This document shows positions 7,698 through 15,536 of a DNA stretch of 17,039 nucleotides, in pieces. The DNA is taken from the NCBI GenBank assembly GCA_937922105.1, contig CAKZVN010000282.1, forward strand, positions 1 to 17,039, written 5' to 3'. This DNA comes from an uncultured Litorilinea sp. Lineage in GTDB: Bacteria; Chloroflexota; Anaerolineae; Caldilineales; Caldilineaceae. The translations under genes and the position numbers were made by a program. Positions within the stretch are counted from its first letter, which is position 1. Every line of letters begins with the position of its first letter. The notes under the pieces were generated by a model. It ran no database searches. It was not told where the DNA came from and was given only the letters and a program-made list of their open reading frames with translations.

Positions 7698-8429
7698 ATG
7701 CCGCTTGCCCAGTACGAGAACTTCCAGCCCTTTTTCTCGGTGATTATTTGCACCTTCAACCGCGCCCGGCTCTTGCCGCGCGCGCTGGATTCGGTCTTGG
7801 CCCAGACCGAGACCAGCTGGGAGGCGGTGGTGGTGGACGATGGCTCGCGCGACGAGACGCACGCCATCGTGCGCCGCTATGCCGACGAGTTCCCCAACGT
7901 GCGCTATCTTTATCACGCCAACCGCGGCCTGTCACCCTCGCGCAATGTGGGTATTGCCGCAGCCGCGGGTGAGTTCGTGACGTTCCTGGACTCCGACGAC
8001 TGGTACTTGCCCGAACACCTGGCGACTCGCCGCGCCCTGCTCGCCGCCAACCCCGGCATTGACCTGCTCCACGGCGGCTGCAAGATCATCGGCAACCCCT
8101 ATGTGGTGGACAAGCACAACCCCAACAACATGTTGGACTTGCACGATCTGGTGGTGGGCGGGACCTTTGTCATGCCACGCGAGGTTGCAGTGGCGGTGGG
8201 CGGTTTCCCCATCTCCTACAGCAACGACGGTGACTTGTTCGAGAGCATGGAAGCCGCGGGCATGAAGATTGTGCGCACCGACATCCGCACCTACATCTAT
8301 GACCGCACCACGCCCGACTCGCTGCTGCATATCGTGGCGGACGCGGGCTACGAAGCGATCGCCGAGTACCGGCGGCTGGGCTACTGGAACAGCCCGCGCG
8401 CCCATCAACAACCGCAGATGGGCGATTGA
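7698..8429 (+). CDS. GT2-family glycosyltransferase
   Basis: This is a 243-residue single-domain glycosyltransferase with a GT-A fold. The N-terminus has the family start FSVIICTFNRARLLPRALDS; VVVDDGS at about 44-50 binds the nucleotide. NRGLSPSRNVGIAAAAGEF and the DxD-type metal motif LDSDDW (97-102) follow. No membrane helix is evident, so it is probably cytoplasmic or peripheral. The start at 7698 has AAGGAG (7682-7687) ten bases upstream; another ATG at 7691 is in a different frame. It is 48 bases after the TIM-barrel gene and probably co-transcribed. Donor and acceptor are unknown. A link to phosphonate-decorated glycans is possible but unsupported by sequence alone. Confidence 0.9.
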   Translation: MPLAQYENFQPFFSVIICTFNRARLLPRALDSVLAQTETSWEAVVVDDGSRDETHAIVRRYADEFPNVRYLYHANRGLSPSRNVGIAAAAGEFVTFLDSDDWYLPEHLATRRALLAANPGIDLLHGGCKIIGNPYVVDKHNPNNMLDLHDLVVGGTFVMPREVAVAVGGFPISYSNDGDLFESMEAAGMKIVRTDIRTYIYDRTTPDSLLHIVADAGYEAIAEYRRLGYWNSPRAHQQPQMGD

Positions 8430-8465
8430 GCGCCGAACACACGGCGAGTCGACGGATCAACCAAC

Positions 8466-8496
8466 CGGGCCGGTGCAAGCATCCTGCACCGGCCCG
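8466..8496 (+). terminator. Hairpin after the glycosyltransferase gene, probable terminator
   Basis: A perfect 12-base inverted repeat (8466-8477 and 8485-8496) surrounds a 7-base loop and is followed by TCATTTG. The stem is very GC-rich but the T tract is short, so termination may be partial. It lies in the 105-base gap before the methyltransferase gene, whose GAAGGAG site is at 8522-8528. The methyltransferase may need its own promoter, which I could not identify. Confidence 0.6.
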
Positions 8497-8534
8497 TCAT
8501 TTGCCGGCGCCGTCCGGCCCCCGAAGGAGTACAC

Positions 8535-9170
8535 ATGGAAGCGTGGAACCAGGCCTGGCTGAGCGAGGAAGGTCGCCGCGAGTGGCTGACCCCGGAGCCG
8601 TTTGTCGTCGCCACCGTTCCCTTGTTGCAGGAGGCAGGCGTGCGCCGCGTGCTCGACTTGGGCTTCGGGGTAGGACGCCATGCCATTCTCTTGGCGCAAG
8701 CAGGCTTCGAGGTAGACGGTATTGACGCCAGCGCCAACGGTCTGGACTATGCCCAAGCATGGGCTGCGCGCGAGGGCTTGGCGCTGCGCCTTACCACCGG
8801 CGACATGACGACCTTGCCCTATGCCGACGGCGAGTTCGACGCCATCCTCACCTGGAACGTCATCTATCACGGCACGTATGCGGTGATCGAGCGCACTGTC
8901 GCCGAGATCACCCGCTGTCTGCGCCCGCAAGGACACCTGGTCTGCTCGCTCATCTCCGTCAACCACCACATGGCAGGCCGCGGGGTGGAGATCGAGCCGC
9001 GTACCTATGTTATCCCCGGCGGCGGTGAAAAGGAACACCCCCACCACTATTTCGACCGCGCCGCGGTGGAGGCGTGCCTAGCCGGCTACACCCTACTGCG
9101 CTGCGAGGACGCCACCCAAAAGCGCGCCGACGACTACCACTGGCATCTGCACGCGACTCGCCACGCCTGA
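8535..9170 (+). CDS. Class I SAM-dependent methyltransferase
   Basis: This is a 211-residue Rossmann-fold methyltransferase. Motif I (VLDLGFGVGRHA, about 39-50) binds S-adenosylmethionine. The acidic residue that binds the ribose is in VDGIDAS (Asp64), GDMTTLPY is at about 89-96, and FDAILTWNVIYHG forms motif IV. The C-terminal half carries the substrate side, with a His-rich KEHPHHYF stretch. The start at 8535 has a GAAGGAG ribosome binding site just upstream. It is the last gene of the + strand arm and ends 15 bases before the stop of the convergent propeller gene. The substrate is not recognisable; general resemblance to TehB-like and other small-molecule methyltransferases does not fix a role. 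Confidence 0.88.
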   Translation: MEAWNQAWLSEEGRREWLTPEPFVVATVPLLQEAGVRRVLDLGFGVGRHAILLAQAGFEVDGIDASANGLDYAQAWAAREGLALRLTTGDMTTLPYADGEFDAILTWNVIYHGTYAVIERTVAEITRCLRPQGHLVCSLISVNHHMAGRGVEIEPRTYVIPGGGEKEHPHHYFDRAAVEACLAGYTLLRCEDATQKRADDYHWHLHATRHA

Positions 9171-9185
9171 GGAGCGCCCTGTTGC

Positions 9186-10865
9186 TTACCGGCGCAGCAA
9201 GGGCACGAAGACGATCGGGATTTCAAATGTGCCATACAACTCGAAGCGGTTGTCTACGTCCTGGTCGGCGCGGTAGACCACGGTATGGTTGTCCTGGCTA
9301 ACCAGCCAGTTGAAGCTCGACACTGTGCCGCCGGCAACCAGGGACCCATTGACCTTAAAGCCCGGCCCGCCGCTGACGGGAACCTGGAACAGTTCCGCCA
9401 CGCCGTCGGTTTCCTGGTCCGCCATGTAGGTGACGCGGCTGCCGTCGGCGCTGAACTGCACTTGGGAACTGTTCACATTGCCCCCCGCCACCATCGGCCC
9501 GCTGAGTTTGGTGACTGTGCCGCCGCCCACCGGCACAAGGTATAGCTCAGCGCGCCCAGCCGTCTCCTGATCGGCGCCATAGGCCACATGGCTTCCGCCC
9601 GGAGCCACGTGAAGGCTCCCCTGCACGCCGAGGCTTGCGCCAGGCAGCGGGTCGTTGAGCCGGGTTGATGGCCCACCGCCGGCTGCCACGCGGAACAAAT
9701 TGCTTTGCCCGCCCGGCGCGTGTTGTGCCGTATAAAGCACTGTGGCGCCGTCCGGCGTCACCTGGAAACGCAGCCCGACCCCGCCGGTCTGGGCCGGGTC
9801 GTCCAAGCGCACCACGCTGCCGCCGCCCGCGGGCACGCTATATAGCCGGAACGGCTCTGTATGCACAGGGCGCAAGGCATAGATCACCCGGCTGCTGTCG
9901 GGTGTGAAGAAGTAGTCCCAACTCAGGGTGACGTCATCAGAAAACCCACTGTCCAGCGTCACAATCGTACCGCCTTGTAGCGGGACGCTATAGAAGTCGG
10001 TGCTCCTCCCATCCAAAAAGGAGGCCTGATTCGCCGCCGAGTAGACAACACGACTGTCATCCGGCGCAATTCGGAACGTTGTGATCATGAAATTCTCCGC
10101 AACGGGATCATTCAGCCGAACAGCCGTCCCCCCCACCAAAGGAACGCTGTAGAGATCGTTGGGCACACCGCTATCGGGGAAGACGGAATAGACCACGGTT
10201 GCGCCGTCGTTACTCAGCCCAAAAACGCTGACATTGGCCGTCTCTGTGAGGGGGCCGCTCACTTTCTGGTTCGCCCCGCCTGCCAACGGCACGCGGTATA
10301 GCTCCATCTGCCCGGCGGTATCTTGCGGCGCGGCATAGACAACTTGCGCGTCGTCCGGCGTGATCAGAAAGAAACCGACGCCGGTATTGAAGCCGGCGCC
10401 CAAGAGCGGCCCGTTGAGCTTGACTGGCGTGCCGCCGCCGATGGGCACGCTGTACAGTTCCGCACCGGGCAGGCTCCCCCCGCTGACGCGATAGACCACG
10501 TGCCGGCTGTCCGACGTGATGCGAAACATCACAACCGATGACCCGCCGACCGGCGGACCGCTCAGCCGCACGGGCGTGCCCCCGCGCACCGGCACGCTGT
10601 ACAGCTCAAAGGTGTTGTCTGTCTCCTTGTCCGCCACAAACACCGCCGTGCGCCCGTCCGGGCTGAGCTGAAAGCGTGGCAAGTTAGTGACATTGCCGCC
10701 AGCCACTAGGTCGCCGCTCAATTTGAAGTTGAAGCGGCGCACGGTGTCGCTCTGTGGCGCGGGCGGCTCCGCGGCGCGGGTAGGTAGGGGCAGCATCACA
10801 AGCCAGACGCACAGCCCCAACATACCCCAAAGCCGCGGCAATCCACAACGCTGCGACCGTGACAT
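9186..10865 (-). CDS. Secreted protein of ten propeller-type (TolB/PD40-like) repeats
   Basis: This is a 559-residue exported protein. The start at 10865 was chosen because AGGAGG (10871-10876) is five bases upstream and because it opens a Sec signal peptide (basic N-terminus, core WGMLGLCVWLVMLPL, likely cleavage near TRA-AEP). The rest consists of about ten repeats of 47-53 residues. The consensus is L.GP...GG.V..F...PDG..VVY.AD..T....ELYSVP..GGT..R, the pattern of TolB/WD40-like beta-propeller blades. No catalytic domain is visible. The C-terminus ends in a hydrophobic IPIVFVPLLRR tail, which may be a sorting or anchoring signal. It lies downstream of the phn operon in the same direction but is separated by a terminator-like hairpin and has its own candidate promoter. 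Its function is unknown. Confidence 0.85.
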   Translation of the reverse strand: MSRSQRCGLPRLWGMLGLCVWLVMLPLPTRAAEPPAPQSDTVRRFNFKLSGDLVAGGNVTNLPRFQLSPDGRTAVFVADKETDNTFELYSVPVRGGTPVRLSGPPVGGSSVVMFRITSDSRHVVYRVSGGSLPGAELYSVPIGGGTPVKLNGPLLGAGFNTGVGFFLITPDDAQVVYAAPQDTAGQMELYRVPLAGGANQKVSGPLTETANVSVFGLSNDGATVVYSVFPDSGVPNDLYSVPLVGGTAVRLNDPVAENFMITTFRIAPDDSRVVYSAANQASFLDGRSTDFYSVPLQGGTIVTLDSGFSDDVTLSWDYFFTPDSSRVIYALRPVHTEPFRLYSVPAGGGSVVRLDDPAQTGGVGLRFQVTPDGATVLYTAQHAPGGQSNLFRVAAGGGPSTRLNDPLPGASLGVQGSLHVAPGGSHVAYGADQETAGRAELYLVPVGGGTVTKLSGPMVAGGNVNSSQVQFSADGSRVTYMADQETDGVAELFQVPVSGGPGFKVNGSLVAGGTVSSFNWLVSQDNHTVVYRADQDVDNRFELYGTFEIPIVFVPLLRR

Positions 10866-10934
10866 GGCGCCCTCCTCTCGATTGAACGGGTGGAAAATCG
10901 GCGAGTGATGCCGGAGGCGTGCCGGAATGGGGCA

Positions 10935-10963
10935 AGCATAGCGCAAAAAATGCAACGCGCCAA
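10935..10963 (-). promoter_or_regulatory. Candidate sigma-70 type promoter for the propeller protein
   Basis: On the - strand, TTGGCG (10958-10963) and TATGCT (10935-10940) match the -35 and -10 consensus at four of six bases each, with an ideal 17-base spacer that includes a T6 run. The start of transcription would be near 10927, about 60 bases before the ATG. It lies downstream of the phn operon hairpin. The prediction was made by eye. Confidence 0.4.
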
Positions 10964-10997
10964 GCCCTTTCGACGCCACCACCATTTCCTACAACAA

Positions 10998-11033
10998 CGC
11001 GCCCCCCTGCCGTCTATGCGGCAGAGAGGCGCG
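10998..11033 (-). terminator. Terminator-like hairpin at the end of the phn operon
   Basis: Outer arms CGCGCC/GGCGCG (10998-11003, 11028-11033) and inner arms TGCCG/CGGCA (11008-11012, 11019-11023) form a stem with a small internal loop and a 6-base apical loop. On the - strand it is followed by TTGTTGT. It begins about 25 bases after the stop of the last phn-arm gene, where a Rho-independent terminator would be expected. The internal loop and mixed T tract lower certainty. Confidence 0.5.
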
Positions 11034-11058
11034 CGTGTCGGTTATGAGGCGAAATTCC

Positions 11059-11883
11059 TTAGCGCGCAACACCTTGCTGGGCCAGCCACCCCGCTGCGCG
11101 CGGGATGTCGGTCTTGTCGCGCAGTTCCAGAATCAGGCGCGGGGAGTGGGCCAATGTGCCCAGCGCCTCGAAGAGCGCAAACCAGTTGACCTGCCCGCGG
11201 CCCGGCCCCCAGTGGCGGTCCCACAGCGCGTCGCTGTCTTGCAAGTGCAGATGGGCCAGCCGCGGCCCGGCCTCGTGCACCCACTGGTCGGGTGACGGCC
11301 CGCCCAGCCGATGGGTGATGAAGGTATGGCCCACGTCAATGCTCAGCCGTACCGTCTCGGACGCAAACGAATCCACCAGCATGAGCAGCGGGCGCGGGTG
11401 GGTATCGTGGATGGTCTCGATGACCAGCGTGACGCCCGCCTGCGCGGCCTGCGCGACCACCGGCTCCAGCGTCTGCCGGATCAGGTCAACCGTCTGCGCC
11501 ACGCCGTAGGCCGGAGACTCGGCAGACATGGGATGACCGAAGAACTCGAAGGGGCTATGCACCACCATATGGCTGCCGCCCAGCGCGTGGGCAACCTCGA
11601 TCCCCTGGAACAACCGCTCCTGCACCACGGCACGCACCTTCGGGTCAAAGCCGATGATGTTCAGCCCCACAAAAGGACCGTGGATACCGATGCGCCCACG
11701 ATGACCGTCCAGCAAGTCCAGCGCGGTGCGGACTCCGGCGCGCCAGTCGCCGTCCAGGAACATGGGGTAAGCCGGGTCCTGAATTTCCACATCGCGCCCG
11801 GCTTCCAAGAGCCAGTCGCGGTAGGTCGCCAATTCGGCGATGGTCAACGCCGCGCCCACAACGGGCAATGCACGCTCGCTCAC
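11059..11883 (-). CDS. Second TIM-barrel protein (sugar phosphate isomerase/epimerase superfamily) of the phn operon
   Basis: This is a 274-residue protein of the xylose-isomerase-like TIM-barrel superfamily. Candidate metal ligands are Glu156 (LVIETIHD), Asp183 and His186 (SIDVGHTF), His211/His213 (LAHLHLQD) and Glu253 (LILELRD). The GPGRGQVNW segment (about 226-234) matches the G.G..dw loop of the family. IHGPF near residue 67 is also typical. It starts with GTG at 11883, supported by AAAGGA about nine bases upstream. It is 43 bases after the acetyltransferase gene and is the last gene before the hairpin. It differs strongly from the TIM-barrel protein at 6753-7649, so the two probably act on different substrates. 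Cytoplasmic; reaction unknown. A role in processing the ribose product of C-P lyase is inference. Confidence 0.88.
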   Translation of the reverse strand: MSERALPVVGAALTIAELATYRDWLLEAGRDVEIQDPAYPMFLDGDWRAGVRTALDLLDGHRGRIGIHGPFVGLNIIGFDPKVRAVVQERLFQGIEVAHALGGSHMVVHSPFEFFGHPMSAESPAYGVAQTVDLIRQTLEPVVAQAAQAGVTLVIETIHDTHPRPLLMLVDSFASETVRLSIDVGHTFITHRLGGPSPDQWVHEAGPRLAHLHLQDSDALWDRHWGPGRGQVNWFALFEALGTLAHSPRLILELRDKTDIPRAAGWLAQQGVAR

Positions 11884-11926
11884 GGGATTCTATCCTTTGC
11901 AGCTATGGTGGATACGGCCCGGAGGC

Positions 11927-12577
11927 CTATCCATATTTCTCGATAAACTGTTCGATGTGCAACAGGTCGTCGAAGCGCTCCCGGATGGTCTCGTGGTCCC
12001 AATCCCACCACGCAATCGCCAGCAGCGCCTCAATAGTCCGGTCGTCGAAACGACGGCGGATGGGCCGCGCGGGCACACCCACCACCACCGTGTAGGGGTC
12101 CACCGGCTTAGTCACCACCGCGCCGGAGCCGACCACCGCGCCGATGCCCACGCTCACGCCGGGCATGATGATGGCGGCATGCCCCAACCACACATCATGT
12201 CCGATGGTGCAGCGGTGCGCCCGCCGCCACGCAAAAAAGTCATGGTCGTCCTGCTCGCCGAAGCCGTACATGGCGCGACGATAGGTGAAGTGATGCTGCG
12301 TCACGCGCTGCATGGGATGGTTACCGGGGTTGATGCGCACGTGCGAGGCAATCGAGGCGAATTTGCCCACGTCGGCGTAGACAATCGAGACATCGCCCGC
12401 GGCGTAGCTATAGTCGCCGAAGGTGGATTCCATCAGCCCGGTGTTGGGGCCTAGCTCGGTCCAGCCGCCCACATAGCTGTCAATGATACGGCACGAGGGG
12501 TGAATGGTCGGCTCCGGGCTGAGATGCTTGGGGCCGTGTTGGCGCAAGGTTTCGGGATAGACGGCGATATGGCGCAT
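11927..12577 (-). CDS. Phosphonate-cluster hexapeptide-repeat acyltransferase
   Basis: This is a 216-residue left-handed beta-helix (hexapeptide repeat) protein of the XAT type. It strongly resembles the family known from C-P lyase clusters as phosphonate metabolism protein, transferase hexapeptide repeat family. Recognisable parts are LSPEPTIHPS, a GDYSY..GD..I.YA.VGKFASIASHVRINPGNHPM stretch containing the family's hallmark, TIGHDVWLGH with the catalytic-type His, and VVGVPARPIRRRF. The ATG at 12577 gives the family N-terminus. An in-frame ATG at 12658 would add 27 residues overlapping the end of phnM and is less likely. The gap to phnM is 50 bases. It probably acetylates an amino-bearing phosphonate or related compound, but the substrate is not established. 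Confidence 0.88.
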   Translation of the reverse strand: MRHIAVYPETLRQHGPKHLSPEPTIHPSCRIIDSYVGGWTELGPNTGLMESTFGDYSYAAGDVSIVYADVGKFASIASHVRINPGNHPMQRVTQHHFTYRRAMYGFGEQDDHDFFAWRRAHRCTIGHDVWLGHAAIIMPGVSVGIGAVVGSGAVVTKPVDPYTVVVGVPARPIRRRFDDRTIEALLAIAWWDWDHETIRERFDDLLHIEQFIEKYG

Positions 12578-12627
12578 GGTCGAGTCGGCTTCCAGGCAGT
12601 GACACGGATGATGAAGGCGCGGGCAGG

Positions 12628-13846
12628 CTAGAGCGCAGGCGAAGCGGTCATAGCCCACTCTTGACCAGGCCGGCGCAGAAGGCTCAGTTGTGCCATGTGG
12701 TTATCCCAATAGACAGGCATCCCGCTGCGCAGCGTCCCGCGCACACGCGGTCGCCCGTTGGTCTCCACAAAGACCAGATCGGCGCGCGCACCCTGGGCAA
12801 TGCGCCCGCGGTCGGTGAGGCCCAGCGCGTCGGCGGGGTTCTGGCTAACCAGCCGCACGGCGCGATCCAGCGTCATGACACCCCGCTCCACAAAGGCAAA
12901 GGCGGCGTGGAGCATGGAGGCGGGATAGTAGTCGGTGGCGAGCGTATCCACCAGCCCGGCTTCCACCGCCTCGGCGGCGCTCAGATTGCCGGAGAGCGAG
13001 CGTCCCTGCAAGGCGTTGGGCGCGCCCATAGCGACATGAATCCCCTTGTCACGTGCCAGCCGCGCCGCATCCCACGACACAGGGAACTCGCTCACCGCCA
13101 CGCCCAACTCATGCATGAGCGCAACCTTTTCGGCAGTGTCGTCGTCGTGGGAAGCCAGCACCACGCCATGCTCCTTCGCCAGCCGCGCGATGTCGCGCAC
13201 GGCATCCCAACCTTTGGGTCGCGTCTGGGCGTGTTCGATGCGGGCGCGCACAGCCTCCTCGTCCAAATTCTCCCCCGTGCGCTTGGACCACTCCACGGCA
13301 AACTTCACATAGGCTTCGATGTCGCGGTACTGCCCTTGACCCGGCGTGTGGTCCATGATGGAGATGAGATGCACTTGCTGGGCCAAAAGCAGTTCTTCCA
13401 GCACCTTGCCCGCGTCCGGGTTGGTGATCTCGAAGCGTGCATGGACGAAATGGTCGGCCAAAAGGATGGGGCGCAAGCGGTTGACAGTGAGCATGATCTC
13501 ACGCGCCCGCTCCTCGGAACGCAGGCTGTCCTCCTTGTGCCAGGCAAAGGAGACCGCGGCATAGGCTGTGGTAATCCCGGTGGCAACCAGGCGCTTGTCC
13601 AACTCGTGGAGGGCCAGATCAATGGGAATCTGAGCCTTAGGCCGGGGCGTGATTTCGCGCTCCAGCATGTCGCCGTGGATGTCCACCAGGCCGGGCAGCA
13701 CGGTCATGCCCGGCGTTTCAATGCACAGGCGGTCGGCGCGGCGCCGGTCCTTCGCGAATCTCGGCAATGCGCCCGTCCTCGATCTCCAGCGAGCCGTGTT
13801 CCAAAATGCCGTCAGGCAAGACCAGGCGCATATCGCTAAACCACAT
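12628..13846 (-). pseudogene. phnM: phnM of the C-P lyase operon, interrupted by a frameshift near codon 34-38
   Basis: PhnM hydrolyses ribose 1-phosphonate 5-triphosphate to the 5-phosphate and pyrophosphate. The true start is ATG at 13846 with AAGGGAG upstream, giving MWFSDMRLVLPDGILEHG and then LEIEDGRIAEIREGP, the standard PhnM N-terminus. This frame ends at TGA (13718-13720). The remaining 360-odd residues (VLPGLVDIHGDMLERE, MDHTPGQGQYRD, SHDDDTAEK, GAPNALQG, TDYYPASMLHAAF) lie in the +1 frame down to TAG at 12628. The switch falls in the GC palindrome around 13734-13750. Dropping one base there gives REGPAPADRLCIETPG, a natural-looking join. The catalytic part is otherwise intact. Mutation and base-calling error cannot be separated here. 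The other phnM (1-683) may supply the activity. Confidence 0.87.
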
Positions 13847-13884
13847 GGCGGCTCCCTTCGTTGGCGTGATGGGTATCAAACGAA

Positions 13885-14625
13885 TTACCGGTGTGCATCC
13901 AGGTTCTCCACCAGTTCCGTTACGTCGGGCAAGGCAGGCGCACCGGCGGGCAACGCCAGCGCCAGTTCTTGGTCCACCAACCCTGCCACGTCTTCGGGAT
14001 GGTGCAACACGCCGATCATGGCGACGCCTGCGCGCTTCAATTCGCCCAGCCGCGCCGCGAGTGCGGTGCGCGTCGGCTTGTCCAACGACGCGGTCGGCTC
14101 GTCCAGCAGCAACAGCCGTCGCGGGCGGATGAGCGCACGCGCTAGGTTGACCTTCTGTTGCTCGCCGCCGGAAAAGGTGGTGGGATAGGCCGACCACAGC
14201 TCCGGTTTGAGACCGAAGACATCCAGCATGGCGGCAGCGGCTGCTTCGGCGGCGTCCTGTGTTTGGCCCTGGGCCAACAGCGGCTCCGCCACCAACTCCA
14301 GCGCGGTGACGCGCGGTCGCGGGCGCAGGAACTGGGTCACAAAGCCGATCTCGTCTTGGCGCAAGAGCGCCATGTCCACATCCGCAGCCGCAGCCAGATC
14401 AATCCAACCGTGGCGCGAATGATAGTTGGCTTGCCCGCCCGTGGGACGATAGCTACGATAGAGACAGCGCAGCAGGGTAGACTTGCCCACGCCGTTGGGG
14501 CCGCGCACCAGGAGAAATTCCCCCTCGTCCAGCGTGAAGTTTAGGCCGTCAAAAGCCGGCACCGCGCGCTGGAGGTGGTGAATGGTAAAGGACTTGCAAT
14601 AGTCGCGCACATCTAACAGCCGCAT
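13885..14625 (-). CDS. phnL: PhnL, ABC-type ATPase of the C-P lyase complex
   Basis: This is a 246-residue ATP-binding protein of the C-P lyase operon. Despite its ABC fold it has no permease partner. In E. coli PhnK and PhnL bind the PhnGHIJ core in the cytoplasm and couple ATP hydrolysis to turnover. Walker A is GPNGVGKST (42-50), the Q-loop is within GFVTQFLRPRPRV (typical of PhnL), the signature is FSGGEQQKVNLARAL, and Walker B is LLLLDEPTASLD, followed by an H-loop in GVLHHPEDV. The start at 14625 has AAAGG about ten bases upstream. It follows phnK by 53 bases and precedes phnM by 38. Length is normal for the family. Confidence 0.94.
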   Translation of the reverse strand: MRLLDVRDYCKSFTIHHLQRAVPAFDGLNFTLDEGEFLLVRGPNGVGKSTLLRCLYRSYRPTGGQANYHSRHGWIDLAAAADVDMALLRQDEIGFVTQFLRPRPRVTALELVAEPLLAQGQTQDAAEAAAAAMLDVFGLKPELWSAYPTTFSGGEQQKVNLARALIRPRRLLLLDEPTASLDKPTRTALAARLGELKRAGVAMIGVLHHPEDVAGLVDQELALALPAGAPALPDVTELVENLDAHR

Positions 14626-14678
14626 GGCAGGAGCCTTTCATGGCGCGCTCACGGCGCGCAAACGGGGGTCCGCCCCGT

Positions 14679-15536
14679 CTAGAGCTTGGCGTGGACCAAC
14701 TGTTGCGTATAGGCCGCCTGGGGGTCTTCCAGGATTTGGTCGGTGAGGCCCATCTCCACCACCTCACCGTGGCGCATGACCATGACGCGGTCAGCTAACG
14801 TGCGGATCACGCCCAAGTCGTGGGAGACCAGGATCATGGTGACGCGCGTCTCACGTTGCAGCCGCTTGAGCGTGTCCAGCACCGCAGCCTGCACCGAGAC
14901 ATCCAGCCCGCTCGTCGGCTCGTCCAGGAGCAAGAGCGCCGGGCGCAGGGCAATCGCCTTCGCCAGTTGCACGCGCTGCTGCATCCCGCCGGACAGTCGA
15001 ACCGGGAGGTCATCCATGCGCGCCAGGGGAAATTCGGACGCAGCCAATGCGCCACTGGCAGCGGCGCGCAGGCGGGCAAAGTTGCGCTCGCCGGTCATGA
15101 TCAAGCGCTCGGCGACGTTGCCGCTGCTGGTGTTGCGCATCCGCAGCCCCAGGTGCGGGTGTTGGTAGACAATCCCGATGTGGCGAATCTGGATGTCGCG
15201 CCGCGGCAGACGGTCCAACTCGAACAGATTGTCACTGCGCACGCCAGGCACATTGAGACGATAGTCGCCGCGGTCGGGCAACTCTTCCAGGTTGAGCATC
15301 CGCAGCAAGGTGGACTTGCCCGACCCCGACTCGCCCACAATCCCCAAAATTTCGCCGGGATACACGATGACATCCACGGCATTGAGCGCACGGATGCGCC
15401 CATAGGACTTCTCCACGCCCGTCACCTGCAAGATGGGCGCGTGGGGCATCAACCGCGGCGCCTGAAGCGCGATTCCCATGTCAGGCTGCACCGCTTGCGC
15501 GCGCGCCGCGCCGTTAGGACTTGAGGAAACCGGCAT
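14679..15536 (-). CDS. phnK: PhnK, ABC-type ATPase of the C-P lyase complex
   Basis: This is a 285-residue ATPase. Walker A is GESGSGKST (68-76), followed by VYQHPHLGLRM.., signature LSGGMQQRVQLAKAI, Walker B LLLLDEPTSGLD and H-loop SHDLGV. It is close to PhnK, which docks on PhnJ in the E. coli complex, and also resembles DppD-type ATPases; gene order (phnI-J-K-L-M) decides the call. The start at 15536 lies 20 bases inside the end of phnJ and has GGGGAG about eight bases upstream. This start gives a 30-residue N-terminal extension before the usual PILQV start, Ala/Pro/Gln-rich and probably disordered. A later start at 15449 would give a 256-residue protein of ordinary length. Confidence 0.93.
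   Translation of the reverse strand: MPVSSSPNGAARAQAVQPDMGIALQAPRLMPHAPILQVTGVEKSYGRIRALNAVDVIVYPGEILGIVGESGSGKSTLLRMLNLEELPDRGDYRLNVPGVRSDNLFELDRLPRRDIQIRHIGIVYQHPHLGLRMRNTSSGNVAERLIMTGERNFARLRAAASGALAASEFPLARMDDLPVRLSGGMQQRVQLAKAIALRPALLLLDEPTSGLDVSVQAAVLDTLKRLQRETRVTMILVSHDLGVIRTLADRVMVMRHGEVVEMGLTDQILEDPQAAYTQQLVHAKL

Noticed and set aside
9176..9204. An inverted repeat with a two-base bulge at the convergent gene ends
   Set aside because: It has only five plus four pairs and a nine-base loop, no T tract on either strand, and overlaps the end of the propeller gene. It is too weak to call a bidirectional terminator.
11840..12454. Open frames on the + strand opposite the hexapeptide acyltransferase and TIM-barrel genes
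   Set aside because: They are reverse images of well-supported coding sequence and carry no family motif or ribosome binding site.
13718..13767. Programmed frameshifting in phnM
   Set aside because: I see no slippery heptamer or clear pause element, and known phnM genes are not recoded. The GC palindrome fits an indel or sequencing error better.
12661..13839. A 392-codon open frame on the + strand opposite phnM
   Set aside because: It is antisense to clear PhnM homology and has the His/Arg/Gln-rich composition typical of GC-rich shadow frames, with no recognisable domain.
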